Assembly: GCA_030770425.1 (NCBI GenBank)
Contig: JASJFT010000176.1
Coordinates: 1 to 64,000, forward strand
Length of the DNA stretch: 64,000 nucleotides
From: Darksidea phi
Lineage: Eukaryota; Ascomycota; Dothideomycetes; Pleosporales; Lentitheciaceae
Direction: 5' to 3'
Shown piece by piece: positions 1-11,156 of the stretch (within the stretch, counting starts at the first letter, position 1; each line of letters begins with the position of its first letter). The position numbers were made by a program, and so were the translations under genes. The notes beneath the pieces are model-generated. The model did no database searches. It worked only from the letters and a program-made list of their open reading frames with translations, and was not told where the DNA came from.

Positions 1-248
1 CTTACCAAAGGGAGTCCCACTGTGAAAATTCCAAACCAATGAAATAGACGACTTGTCGTGTATAAGGCGTGTACAAACCCCCACCGTTTTTTGTGCCGAC
101 CTTACCAAAGGGAGTCCCACTGTGAAAATTCCAAACCAATGAAATAGACGACTTGTCGTGTATAAGGCGTGTACAAACCCCCACCGTTTTTTGTGCCGAC
201 CTCACAAAAGGGAGTCCCACTGTGAAAAATCCAAACCAATGAAATAGA
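1..248. repeat. Tandem repeat, 100-bp unit, about 2.5 copies
   Basis: Units begin at 1, 101 and 201. Copies 1 and 2 are identical over the visible 100 bp. The third starts with two or three substitutions and breaks off at about 248. The array touches the left edge of the window, so its true copy number is unknown. No coding function is apparent: open frames across it only reflect the repeat period. Confidence 0.95.
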
Positions 249-314
249 CTCGGGAGGACAAGGGAAGTAACGCAAGAAGGTTTTGAAAGATACATCCTCT
301 AATGGTCATAATAC

Positions 315-2185
315 TCACCCGAGAAGTTCGGCATCATATACTTTATATCCACCCCCACTTCCTTCCTCTCGGTCCGGAACCTCCGCAGAAAGTGACTCCG
401 TGAGTATGGATAAGGATCCGGCAGGGCTTCTTGGCGAAGAGATGTCGTGCATGTCTGCGATAGGCATGTTGCCAGGCTCAATTCGGGGGAGTTGAGTGGG
501 AAATTGATATCCGGTTGGTTGGGGTGTGTCGCCGGTAGATCCATACTCTCTCAAAGGACGGTTTGTGACAGGCTCAATTCGGGGGAGTTGAGTGGGAAAT
601 TGATATCCGGTTGGTTGGGGTGTGTCGCCGGTAGGTTCATACTCTCTCAAAGGGCGGTTTGTGATATTCTCTCTAAGCATCGCACGGAGTTCGCAGAGCA
701 TATCCTTGGTAGCGTTGATGCCCTGTATGACATTGCTCGTTTCGGCTTCCATTACATCCCTTATCCGGTCGAAAGTGGGCCCGATGCTGTCCAACGTGGC
801 TTCAAACGTGCTCACAACTGGTTCGGGTTGGGTATGCCGGGCTCGGGACACACGGTCTTTGGGGGTTTTCCAGTGGTCGTCCAATGTGGCGAACCGATCG
901 GCAACGATGCGAGCTGTCTCGGTGCAGGCAGTGGTCGCAGTCGCTTGAATTGAATTGTTACGCTCATTTACAGCCTGCTGTTATCAGCTAAACGTGTTGG
1001 TAGAATGATACGATAAAACTTACGCTCCAGTCATCCGTCAACTTCGTCCTAAAGGCATATCCCGAACTCTTAACATCCTCGAGAAGTTGCCCCTGGTTGC
1101 TATCCCAGAAGCACATCCCATAGCTATACCGAGCAAAGTTGTCTTTAAGGGTTGTGTTCGAGTTGGAGATACTCTCCCGTACAAGGCTAGCTTTCTTAGC
1201 TAGGCGCGACTCCTGCGTCATGCCGTGCACATTAACAAGACCACCGATCTGAGCCATTAAACGCTCTCGGTCTTCAGCCGCTTGCCGCCTTTCATCCTCA
1301 ATGACTTCCTGAACCCGTGCTTTCGTTGCTTCGTTCTGCTCTGCTATAGTTTGTGCGGCGTCCTGAAGTTCGCTTTTAAGCCTGTTCGCCTCGTATCTCT
1401 GGGTGGTAAGCTGAGTCAACAGCTCTTTGAATGCGGATGCGAGCTCCTTGTTAAGCGTCTTGTAGTTAGTGTGTAACTACCCTGGTTAGCGGCGTTAAAG
1501 AGCTTAGAGCAATGTTACTTACCTGGTGATGAAAGTCGTCGGTTTCGCGGCGAAGATCCACTCCCATTGTCTCTAAACTATGCAAGATGGCATTTAGGCT
1601 GGGGCTAACCTCCTTCCTGACATCGAATGACATAGAGTAGCGAGCCTGAAGTTCTGTCTTGAGGGAAACAATCTCCTCGTCCTTGCTCCGGAGATTTTTC
1701 TCTAGCGTCGCAATCCGGGCTGATTGTTCTTTCAGGGCTATCCTTCGCGATTCGCTTTTGGTGGTCATGTCTTTATATGCATCGTAGGTAAGGTGGACGC
1801 CAATATCAGTCGTGCGGTCCACCAATAGCCGCTTCTTGTTAACGGGCTGATTCATCTGGGGCTCGACAACATCGTCGAAGTCTATGCTCTGATCCGCCGC
1901 CGGTGAAGACACCCGATCAAAGTTGTAGGTCGCATTGCTTGAAGCGTTTAGCCCCATCGACACGTCGACTTGCTCGCGCTTGGTGCCATCGGTCGTAATA
2001 ACTGCGATATTGCTATCTTCGCGCACCTCCTGCTCATTCCGCCCCCTGCTCCTCAATACTACATTGATGGAATTGGCCCCAACGGCGGCATCCGACTCAA
2101 AGTCCCGGTCCTTACGCTTCCCTGTCGCTGTCATCGACCTGGAAGCGGTCGATACTGCCGGAGATATGGCACCTTCTCGGTCCAT
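315..2185 (-). CDS. Coiled-coil hypothetical protein, three exons
   Basis: Minus-strand gene built from exons 2185-1523, 1458-1024 and 977-315 (stop TGA), giving about 586 residues. Intron 2 (1023-978) has donor GTAAGT and branch CTGAT. Intron 1 (1522-1459) has donor GTAAGT and a CTAAC branch, but the only in-frame 3' end near the branch is AAG. Phase is kept at both junctions. The N-terminal 110 residues are polar and low-complexity with basic patches (GKRKDRD, KKRLLVD). Residues about 140-330 are rich in heptad-like Lys/Glu/Leu (KEQSARIATLEKNLRSKDEE) and predict a coiled coil. The C-terminal exon carries a duplicated 32-residue proline-rich block. I do not recognise the family. Basic patches plus coiled coil would suit a nuclear or scaffold protein, but that is inference. 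A second donor-like site (GTGAGT) overlaps the stop codon, so a further 3' exon is possible. Confidence 0.6.
473..664 (-). repeat. In-frame 96-bp tandem duplication inside the coiled-coil gene
   Basis: Two copies, 473-568 and 569-664, differ at only a few positions. The 96-bp unit encodes 32 residues (TNRPLREY, then GDTPQPTGYQFPTQLPRIEP), so the reading frame is preserved. This is a recent intragenic expansion. Confidence 0.95.
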
Positions 2186-2911
2186 TGCCGTTGAGGTAGA
2201 CCCAGATCGGATACGCTTCGCTCGATGTCGCTAAACCGCCGTTTGGGAACTATAGTAACGAGAGGTCACCGTTCAGCAGACTGGGAATGAAGGGTGGTGG
2301 TGGTGGTGGTGGGAGTTTTGGAAGACGTCACGACATGGCATGCGGGGTTAGAGACACCCTTGCCAAGACTTATCGCTCTTATGTCGTACAAGCATTCCCT
2401 GTTTTGGGCTTTCAATGACATCAGGGCAGAGACAAGGCGACCGAGCAATTGCGACGCCCTGTAACGCTTTGTGTGGGTGCGCGTTAACGCATCCCCTACC
2501 CGAGCCGTTTGTTTAGGATTATCAATACTACCCGTGACATGGAGCGATGAAGGCCTAAATGATGCAGGATGAATCGTCTGATTTTCGGCCTCTTTTGACG
2601 CTTGAGGCATGCGCTACCTATCGTGTAGAACGGCAGTGTGCGCTGGGGAAGAAGGGCATGAGCAGCGGTGCACCTAACTGACGGAGTCGCTACTGCAGCC
2701 CCCAGTTGTCGACCTCCCATATATCAACCTAGCGCGAGCTCTCGTATACGGCGCTCGAAGTTGCTTATTGTGAACACAGTCGGTAGCTGGCGGAGCTCGC
2801 GATACAGGGTAAAAACTTCACTTGAGACGAGTCAAGGTATCAGGCGCTGAGCATTGCGAGCTAAATTGACGTAGCAAACAGACAACGCATGGCTACGGAG
2901 CTCTCGAGCGC
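2186..2911. other. Intergenic stretch, no supported gene
   Basis: Only short overlapping open frames occur here and none resembles a known protein. A GGT microsatellite lies at about 2291-2309. It makes a Thr run in the minus-strand frame 2266-2610, which I regard as non-coding. Confidence 0.5.
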
Positions 2912-3349
2912 TTAGACATGACCAATTGCCTGTTTGTGGGCCAGACGTAAGCCCGTTAGTGAGCTTAGACCGGTTGACGCCATGCTTGGGCACTCGGGGG
3001 AGCGCACCCACATAGGATGAGATGGGTGTAGGCTGCACCTAACGCTTAGCTGACGCACATGCCTGTCGCCAAGTATATCGTAATTTGTATACTCCGAAAG
3101 ACGCCGTAATGTAATTGTCGTCATGTGTACCCCAGAGGCGCTTGGCCACGCCATCCTCAACTCTCCCCGAAATTGCCTCCACCAATCGATACCTCCCCAC
3201 TCGTATCGCATAAAGAGCGTGGCGCCCCCTACCTTGAGATGGCGCGAACCAATTCGTTTTGTGGGAAATGTGAATCTAAGAGCCTCACGCTCTACCTGGA
3301 AGGGGTCAGTACATTTCAAGATTGAATTTATTGTGACAACACTTGCCAA
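2912..3349 (-). CDS. Unrecognised open frame, doubtful gene
   Basis: A 145-codon minus-strand frame without an ATG at its start (first usable codon TTG). It could only be an internal or last exon: a TAG dinucleotide-type acceptor lies just upstream, at about 3355. The sequence (for example MRYEWGGIDWWRQF, then LRRLSEYTNYDILGDRH) has a protein-like composition in its first 100 residues, but I recognise no family. The last 40 residues look like chance coding. Plus-strand frames overlap the same stretch. Treat it as a candidate only. Confidence 0.2.
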   Translation of the reverse strand: MASVVTINSILKCTDPFQVEREALRFTFPTKRIGSRHLKVGGATLFMRYEWGGIDWWRQFRGELRMAWPSASGVHMTTITLRRLSEYTNYDILGDRHVRQLSVRCSLHPSHPMWVRSPECPSMASTGLSSLTGLRLAHKQAIGHV

Positions 3350-3550
3350 TTGACCTAACCAGGCATTTGCTTTGATGATAGATAGTTCAGTACAAATATA
3401 TATATATAGTTAATAAAAACTGGACAAAGACGACTAAAGTATCCTTAACACGAGGGAGTTGTGCTAGGATAATACTGAATGAAAGGATTGCGTGCGTTAT
3501 TCGCTGAGCTACTTTCCCATTATAGCTATCTGATTGGTTACATCGGCGAA
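3350..3550. other. Intergenic, short TA microsatellite
   Basis: AT-rich spacer with a (TA)n run at about 3396-3408. No gene or structured element recognised. Confidence 0.4.
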
Positions 3551-4083
3551 TTACTTAATACTACCGCCACAGCGACGAGCATAATGCAACAGCCACGCCC
3601 CATCTTTCAGAGCCTCAATATACAAATCCTGATATTGTGTCCTATATGGCCCGTCCTGGCATATGGACTCGTCACGTTCACCGTCGGTATATTCGTTGTT
3701 GAATGTGATCTCAACTTCCCGAAGGTTCGGGAATTGGGCTATCTTGCCGATTGCGAGAGCGCAAGACATGGTTGTTCTGCAGTATACTCTGACATGTACT
3801 CAACATAACCGTACGCAAAAACCGCTTCATCTTCCCTGTCGCCGTAGAGGCCGTCGATGACTACCTTCTTAATAGCGGCTCTGAAGATCTCGTGTTCAAG
3901 CACGCACTCAAATTTTTCCACGCTCTTTTCCGTGAACTTCATTACGACGGTGTGGAAGAGGTGTTTGGTGCAAATCGCGCAGTATTCTCTCGACACCAGG
4001 CGAAAGCTTTTCAGCGTCTTGGTGTCAAGATTTCCGAGGCACTGATCCTGGAGCTCGACCGGGAGGCATACGAGGGACTTCAC
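3551..4083 (-). pseudogene. F-box protein, frameshifted
   Basis: The minus-strand frame from ATG at 4083 begins with a typical fungal F-box N-terminus: LPVELQDQCLGNLDTKTLKSFRLVSREY (residues about 7-34), Leu/Pro-rich with the conserved LPxEL start and LxxFRLVSR. F-box proteins bind Skp1 and bring substrates to SCF ubiquitin ligases. The frame stops at 3739, while the neighbouring frame (3769-3551) continues the fungal F-box pattern with IGKIAQFPNLREVEITF. One indel around 3760-3775 therefore separates the halves, with no plausible intron between them. The protein also lacks the long C-terminal substrate region typical of the family (300-500 residues; about 175 are recoverable here). It is most likely a decaying paralogue. 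A sequencing error is the alternative for the frameshift. Confidence 0.65.
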
Positions 4084-4386
4084 GACACCGCGGCGCCGCG
4101 TACGGCTCGCTCGACAAAACCCGAACTATATAGCACACCGTAGTAGATTTCTAACACGCGCTGATACAGGCAGAAACGACAGAACGACAGAGCAACGGAT
4201 TTTTCGACACTCCAGGCAGCAAGAGCGCACTTGTACAGAAGTAATGACTCTCCCTGTAGCTATGCGGTAGGCGGCAGGTAGATAATGATGTATTGAAAAA
4301 CTGCCCCGTAGCTAGCAGTTAAGCGAACCAGATAGAACTCCTCATTTGGGTTGGCTTCTTGTGGCTGACTCATATTTCACGCTCTA
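4084..4386. other. Intergenic, F-box 5' flank and DUF6536 3' flank
   Basis: About 300 bp with no coding signal on either strand. It should contain the upstream region of the F-box relic and the polyadenylation region of the gene to its right. No clear motif seen. Confidence 0.4.
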
Positions 4387-6572
4387 TCAACACCCTGCAC
4401 GTGGATTTTCGACCTCTTTGTCGGTGAAGGAGCAGTGGCCGGTCTTATCCATCCCTCCCTGTACAGTCACACCCCACATTAGCCGTTCCCCTGCAATGTC
4501 CTCCATTCGCTCTCCATCGCCATCTTCGTATCGCAAGTGACATGCAGCACTTATGACCGCACTATTTGTCCCTCCAATGGGAAGTCCTTTCGGGTACGTA
4601 CATATATTCGCAACAAGAAGAGCAAAAAGAACAAGAACCGTGCCCAAACAGATCGACGCGATGATGGCGTTATCGGAGTACTCAACGCCAGTAAAGACAT
4701 TGCCGGACCGATGATAGAGACTTAGGTCCGACGGCTTGGTTGAAATGGGTATGGGTACACCATTTTGGTAAACGATGATGCGAGCGAGAAAAATGGATTG
4801 TGAGATGAACCAGTGAAGCAGAATACTGCCGATAAGTAGTGGGATGCTCCATGTATACGGCAATTGGAGGAAATGCGCAGAGCGCTGACCAGATCGTGGG
4901 ATAGTGACACGGAGGGGGGCGCGTTTGACGGTATAGCGAGCCCATTCGCGGCCAGTGAGCATGGAAGTGAAGAGAGCGTTGTATGTTAGGTAGACGGCTG
5001 AGATGATCGTCTGCGGCAAGTTTGCCAAGAGTACGTAAGAGACAATGGAGTCGGATGCCGGGAGCTTGGGATTAACCATGTGATCTGATGGGTATTAGTA
5101 CGCGCTATGGCGGTTTTCTTCATATTGTCCTTGGTTCTACTGGTGAACTTACTGGTGTCTATTTCGTCGAAACCGTTGCGTTCGTTGTTGCCGTTCTCAG
5201 CTGCATACGCTACACTAAGAAGAGCACATCCACCGATTATTGTGGCGGAGTATCTTCGGATGGTTAGTAGGTTGAGCAGGTGCTATAGAGGGGCTGAATA
5301 CAGAAGGAGTGAGAGAGCCCATCGACGCTTGCTACACGCTCCAACCCATGACACTCGGTTTTTAGGCTTCCACCTCTGGTTCATGTGTGCTTCTGGATTT
5401 CTCCAAAGAGTTCCAACGTTGCGTCGTGACATCAAGCAATAGTTCTGAGTCGATGCATCGGGCCTTTGAAGGAAAGACTCGATGGCGTCGCCAATGGTGG
5501 CCAGAGTCGGGTGCTGTACGCACCAAAGCACGAATGAGATAGCGATGATTTTGATGACGTTGCAAACGATGACGATGATTAGGATTGTGAAGCTGGGTTG
5601 CACCTGGCACTTCTGCTCCATTTCTGGGCTGAGACAATCTATCATAATGTCAGAGAGTGCAAACATACACTTCGAGCCAAATCGGCAGCGCTCGGCAATG
5701 CACAATGGTCTTTCTATGAGAAAGAAGAGCCTGAACAATTCTTACATAATAGAAGAAGATGATCCTTGCCAAACGCCCCGTTCATACTAATTCTGAGTAC
5801 GCCTCCAGTACCTGCTTCATTTGCGATCAGTGATCCAGGGGCAAATTGCCACGGCCCATCGTGGACACTGGGATCAACAACACCAAAGCCTACGCCAGCG
5901 TCCGTGACGAACTTCTGAGTTAAATACCGAGCCTGGCATTCAGACCTTGTTAGATTCTCGAAAACAGTTCGATCCAAGTATTTGTCATTTAAGACAAGTT
6001 TTTGCAGTTGATCAATGTAGGTTGCGTTCAACGAGACATGAGGTATTTCGTTCGTGTCGTTGGAGCGCCAGCTACCCTCAGCCGTGAAGAAGTTAGGCCT
6101 AACGGCGAGAAAATCTACATCGTTTGCTGCAATACTCTGAAACACAACAGAGTTGTAACTTGGAATTTATCAACACAAACACGATGCGGGCTAGTAGGAC
6201 GCGCTTACAGGAAATGTAGAGGTACGCTGCTGAGTCCAAGCAGTAGCCAGAGAGAGACTCGCCACTTGCTAATGTATGCGAGATTTCGTATGCTGGGCAT
6301 TCCGATATCTAGCCATTTCTTCTTTGCATGCGCTGCATCGAGTTCCTTTCGGCTTGGTGCGACAAGTCGTTGCATGCAATAATTGGACCCTCCCAACAGT
6401 AAGCTACTCAACACGTTGATTAGCAAATGAAGGACGGTCGTGAGAATTCCAGCTCTTTTGCAATTGCCCGTAAACATAGTGGCTATGCCTTCTTTTAGTT
6501 CCCATTTCAATGCGGCGAATATCGCCAGAATGACGTTTAGTAGTAGGACGATAAATGAGGTGCTGCCAACAG
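4387..6572 (-). pseudogene. DUF6536-type fungal membrane protein, 5' end missing
   Basis: Five exons on the minus strand: 6572-6209, 6158-5788, 5713-5302, 5253-5153 and 5084-4387. All phases agree and no internal stop remains. The joined product shows family hallmarks in order: a first membrane helix (about TSFIVLLLNVILAIFA), LHLLINVLSSLLLGGSNYCMQ, the basic APSRKELDAAHAKKKWLDIG block, RNLAYISKWR, SSVPLHFLYNSVVF, later helices (FTILIIVIVCNVIKIIAISF), GDAIESFLQRPD, then VLLANLPQTIISAVYLTYNALFT and the cysteine/histidine end AVISAACH. Introns 1 and 3 end in AAG. No ATG or in-frame start exists upstream of the first helix: the frame meets TAA and then, within 15 bp, the stop of the neighbouring NACHT-CorA gene. 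The usual N-terminus with its GW motif is absent. Either the gene was truncated by rearrangement or a remote exon is missed. Function of the family is unknown. Confidence 0.8.
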
Positions 6573-6584
6573 CTAATTATCCTA

Positions 6585-9500
6585 TCAATCCTTCAGACTC
6601 AGCAAATACGAATCCCCCAACTTCTTCACAAGAGATTCCAGGGGGTTGGACTCTAGAAGAGCAGATAGCAGACCGTAAACGACCAACCCAACAGGGACCT
6701 CGACGCAGAGCATGCACAGCCACAGTGGAACAAGACACAGACGCAAAATGCCGACGGGAACCAGCAAAAAGTCTCTCACACCGCGTTTGAGCTTCCAGCC
6801 CGGCTTGGCCTCTGCCTTCTTCTCATCGACGGGCGGTGCTACGGCCGGCTGACGCTTAACTTCGGGGACTGCTTTCCGCGGTTGGTTCAGCAAAGGCTCT
6901 ATGCCCCTGAGCCATACCCCGCAAGCGAAGCGGATCTCACCCATAGGCAGGATGACAAGAATGTAGAGCAGCAAGGCGGACACCGGCAGCTTATTACTCT
7001 CTTCCCGGCCCGTAGCTCCAGATTCCACGCCGGCATAGCTCGATCCGGGCCCAAAACTGGCTGGAGGAATGGCAGGCACAGCGGGAGATGGTCGAGACCT
7101 GGACTTTAGGTCGGACTGGTCCCGGATCAAGAAATTGGCCATTTCGTTCAGCTGGGCGACCTTGGTCACGTTGAACGCTACTAGGAGGAGCGGGATGACC
7201 ACCGCCGCCGTAATAGGAACTGGGTTAATATTAGTTGCGTTTCCGGATGGAGAAAACGGAGGACTCGACTTACAAATATATTTTGACACGTAAGCCAGCT
7301 CCAGGCGGTCACCCTCCGTCCTGGGGAACTCGGCAATATCGATTGCGAAAAAGGCGGCCATGAACGAGAGGGGAAGCTTGAATTGTCTCTCGTCAGTAAA
7401 GTCTAACCCCCCACACGAAATAGGGTTGATACGGGTACGACTTACAAAGATGATGGTTACAACGGTAAACACCATAAGCGTGCTACCTTGCCTCGACGCC
7501 TCCTCCGCAATGTTACGCGACCAGCGTGCCTCAAGAACGTTAGAAAACTTCTGCTTCAGGTCGATGAGGGCGTTCAGCTAGCACGACTATCAGCACACAA
7601 GAGGTATCAAATTACGAAACATGTCATGCTTACCGCCTCAGCCGTGGTCTTTGCGTGATCGTCCATAGCTCTAACCTCGGTATAGAAAGTGCGCGCCAAG
7701 CCGGTCACATCATATGGCCGCTCATGGGAGCTCCCAAGGACTTTCATCTGGTCATGGTGAAGCACCTCCATCGTGTGTAACTCGTCACGGATGTCCTTGA
7801 TCTGGCGCAGCAGATCCATCTCTTGTGCAAAGTTTACGATATTGATACTCTCGTGTTTGGGCGTGCTGCTCTTGAGATGCCCGACACTCTCCGAGAAAAT
7901 CTTGAAGCATTTTGCTTCTTCATCGGTCTGTGTGCAGAGGATGTTAGTGAGGTGGTGTCTCTCTAGTAGTTACAGGGATAAAGAGGAAGAGGGCGGTGTC
8001 TTACGATTCTCCCAATCTCGCTGTTGTAGATATCCAGAACGTCGGGAAACTCGATCAGGGTCGAAGCAGGCCCGGAGACATTCGCCGACAACAAGTTGAA
8101 CTAAATCAGATGACTTTTTCACATTATGGATATTCCGATAGATATTCTCGAATATGTCTGTCCGGCCCTTCTCGTCAAGATCGTCCTGGTCGCCGTGGCT
8201 CCATCTTGTGGGAAAGCTTGTAATTACAATCCCTAAAGTAGATCGTACAGTACGTTAGCTCGTCAGGATTGGTCTTTGACACGCAGGCTACACCTGATTA
8301 TTATGACTCTTGGTATCTCACCTTTGTCACCTTCGGGAAGCTCCCAGAGCCATAGCTGGTCCACCATCAAGAGACGTAATTCATAGTCCTGTTTTTCCGG
8401 GGACTCGCGTTTCAGAAAGCGACTGAGAAGTTGGTCACCATCTTTGTGACTGGTGTCTTTTAGGCTGTAGTAGGAGTACTGGTCGAAGGTGCGCCGGCTG
8501 TGCAGTGGGTTGCGCTGATCGAGATAGTGGAGAAGCAACAAGTTCCGATCTGTTGGATGGTCTGCGTTTCTCTGTTCCGGTGTCTTCTTGGTAAAGTCTG
8601 TTATTTTAGAGAGGGTCCCCATCGTTTCCCAGTGTATGTAAGGCATCTATCCCCGCGTTTCAGTGCCAAGCGTATCAGTCGAGAGGGCCCCAAGCCACCG
8701 GAGAAATGAACTCACGTAGACACATGATGCTTGGGGAGTTTGGCTCTCAAGAGGTATCCGCCGACAACCGGGCCTCATGAACCTCTTATGGTAATCCGTT
8801 GAGCCCCGGTGTCGCCATTCGGTCCACAACTCTCTGCTTAGGACCTTATTCTGTACTTTCGGGCCTCTCCATTCTTCGAATTTCTTCATGAAAACCTGTT
8901 GTTGTTAGTTAAACTTTGCGCACCACAGGGATGTCCTGCTTACCTCGACCCAGATCATCTTGGCGGCACCTCAAATCAGCCCCTGAATCCATATACATCG
9001 AGTTCGCGCCATAAAAGAATATAACTTACGTTATTCGCTGGGAGGTGCAACCAAACAAGATCCAATGTGCCGTTGAGCTTCGTATCTATGTTTTCTGGCC
9101 TTAGGTACTCGGAAACCTTGTGCCGGGTCGACTCAAAGGTACCCGAGTCGAGCGTGGTCTGCTGTATGTAGAACAGCTTGTCCGCGTCACTCGTTGAAGG
9201 GCTCAACATGTCGGAGAGCCTCGTCGCAGAAAACTCTACAGTCTCTAGCAATCGAAGCACGGCCGTTCGCGCGGCCGCTTCAGCGCTCATCCTCGGCGTG
9301 TGAAACTTACTGTCCCGAGCCTCCAGGTCAGGATCCTCTTCCAGTAAGGCTCGCACGGTTTCTTCGTCTCCCCAACGTGCAGCGTAATGCAGCGGCGTCT
9401 GGCTATCTGTATTTTTGGCGTCGATGTTTGCCCCTGCCAAAAGAAGAGGCTTTACAAGATGTGACTGCCGGTATTTTGCTGCATAATGTAAGGCTGTGGC

Positions 9501-11156
9501 CCCTTCGCTGTCCTGTGAGTTGACGTTTGCTACGTTTTGGTGCGGCCTAGGCCTCAGGAGGGACTGGACTACCCTTAGATGCCCGTTGCTGGTCGCGAGA
9601 TGCAGTGCCGTCTGATCCGAATCATTAGCTGTATTGACTTCGGCACCACCGCGTGACAGTAAGGCATCGACAGCGTCTCCCAGGCCGAGGTACGAGGCGA
9701 CCATAAGCTCGGTAAGTCTACCTGGAGGCGACGTGGGCGGTTTCAGAGCCCCCCAAGGAAGCGAGAACCAGGTCGTAAATCTTGGGGACTTCGGGTTGCA
9801 CAACTCCAGAATCCGGCCCCGCTGTTGCGTCTCGGCAGGGCCGCTCTCTCGGACATGGGCTGCCCAGTTTGTCGCAGCATACCCCAGGAACGAATCTGCA
9901 GATGGTGCATCGTCGCCGAGTTCATTGAGCAGGAATGAAATGCAGCGTTCCGCCAATAGGGAATTCAGGTACTCTTTTCCCTGCATTTGGCCCGCTTGAT
10001 CTTGATGTACCTTTCCTATTACAAATTCAGCCAGGGTGGAGTGAATGAGAGCTATACGCCCTTCACCACTCCAAGAGATCAGACCCAGGGGGAATTCTCT
10101 GGCGGCCAAGGCGCCATCAACCGCGGATAGAAGCTCATTTAGAGTTAGCGAACGCCGCGCGACAGCCAATACTTTGAGGATCTTTAGAGCGCGCTCTGGA
10201 TAGTCGCTTCGGTTGAGGGCGGACTGGTAATAGTCCTCTATGGATTTCGGAAGACCTCTCAATTTGTGATGGATTGCGCCCATGCTCTCGCCCGAGAGAA
10301 TGGAGTGTTTGATCTCGCGCAATGTCTGGCTAGCGAAAAAAAACAATCCTTCTGATGCGGACACGATTCGATTGGCGAGAAGATGCTCGACGTCGTCAGT
10401 GATGAGCCCACCGGCCCTCAACTCGTCAAGGTTGTGCCGGATGTATTGGAGTATGGCGAAACCGCGTCCAAGCCCCCCAATATCAATTTTTAACCATCCA
10501 GGAGCTGTAAGCTCAGTTCGAAGCTAGGCAAAGGGGCCAAATGTGACGAGTAGTTTGATCAAGCATGTATCCGTCAAAGCCTTGAGCAATTTCACGAGAT
10601 GGTGGGTATCCTCGCTGGGAAGCACGGTTCCGTCAAGTCCATCCAAGACAACAATGATGTTTGGCAGATTACCTCTAGTCAGAGCCTTCTTCAAAAGTCC
10701 CAAGAGGTGCTCGAAGGACCGCACGGGGTGCTCAATCCCTTTGCCGAGACTATCTGCGAGATGTTCGGCAAGGAGCGGATCGGCCCGCAGGAGTTGTGCT
10801 AAAATCGATCGCGTAGCGGATTCAACCGCCCGCTCTCTAGGTTGTAGGGAGGTCACATTGAAAAAGTAGTCGCAGAGGGCGGATCCCGGTTGCATTTTGG
10901 ATGGTAGACGCTGCTCGACCAGATACCGCGCCAACACAGATTTGCCGGACCATGCGGGGCCCAGGATCCAGAGGGGGGGAGATTTGGGTGCGTTTTCCCA
11001 TTTCAGGTAGGTAGCATGTTCGAGGAGACCGGATGTTGTTCCCTCAGCGGCATCTGGCACTCTTTTGCGCAACACTTCGTGGTCCGGTTCGCCTTGGGCT
11101 GTTAAAAACGAGCGAAAGAGGTCCTGAGCTCTGTCGGCTCTCGGTGCAACATCCAT
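6585..11156 (-). pseudogene. NACHT-type STAND NTPase + ankyrin repeats + CorA-like transmembrane tail; one stop and one frameshift
   Basis: Nine minus-strand exons: 11156-9030, 8958-8944 (15 nt), 8895-8716, 8646-8322, 8232-8005, 7927-7634, 7577-7446, 7376-7274 and 7219-6585; about 1,345 codons. P-loop GPAWSGKS is at residues 66-73 and Walker B IIVVLDGLDG at 167-176. The winged-helix-like part of fungal NLRs follows (GLPKSIEDYYQSAL, LTLNELLSAVDG), then three or four ankyrin repeats at about 481-617 (TALHLATSNGHLRVVQSLL, TPLHYAARWGDEETVRALL). The CorA-like region has MPYIHWET, RRTFDQYSYYSLKDT, LLMVDQLWLWELP, DLKQKFSNVLEARWSRNIAEEA and two membrane helices (VFTVVTIIF-LPLSFMAAFFAI; ITAAVVIPLLLVAF), followed by an unusual tail with further hydrophobic segments. 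Family proteins are predicted membrane-linked NLR-like sensors. Codon 211 is TAG (10526-10524), with the frame otherwise open on both sides. One extra base near 8045-8060 breaks exon 5. Probably non-functional unless read through. Confidence 0.85.

Noticed and set aside
2266..2610. 114-codon minus-strand frame with Thr run
   Set aside because: The Thr run is only a GGT microsatellite and the rest has no family-like composition.
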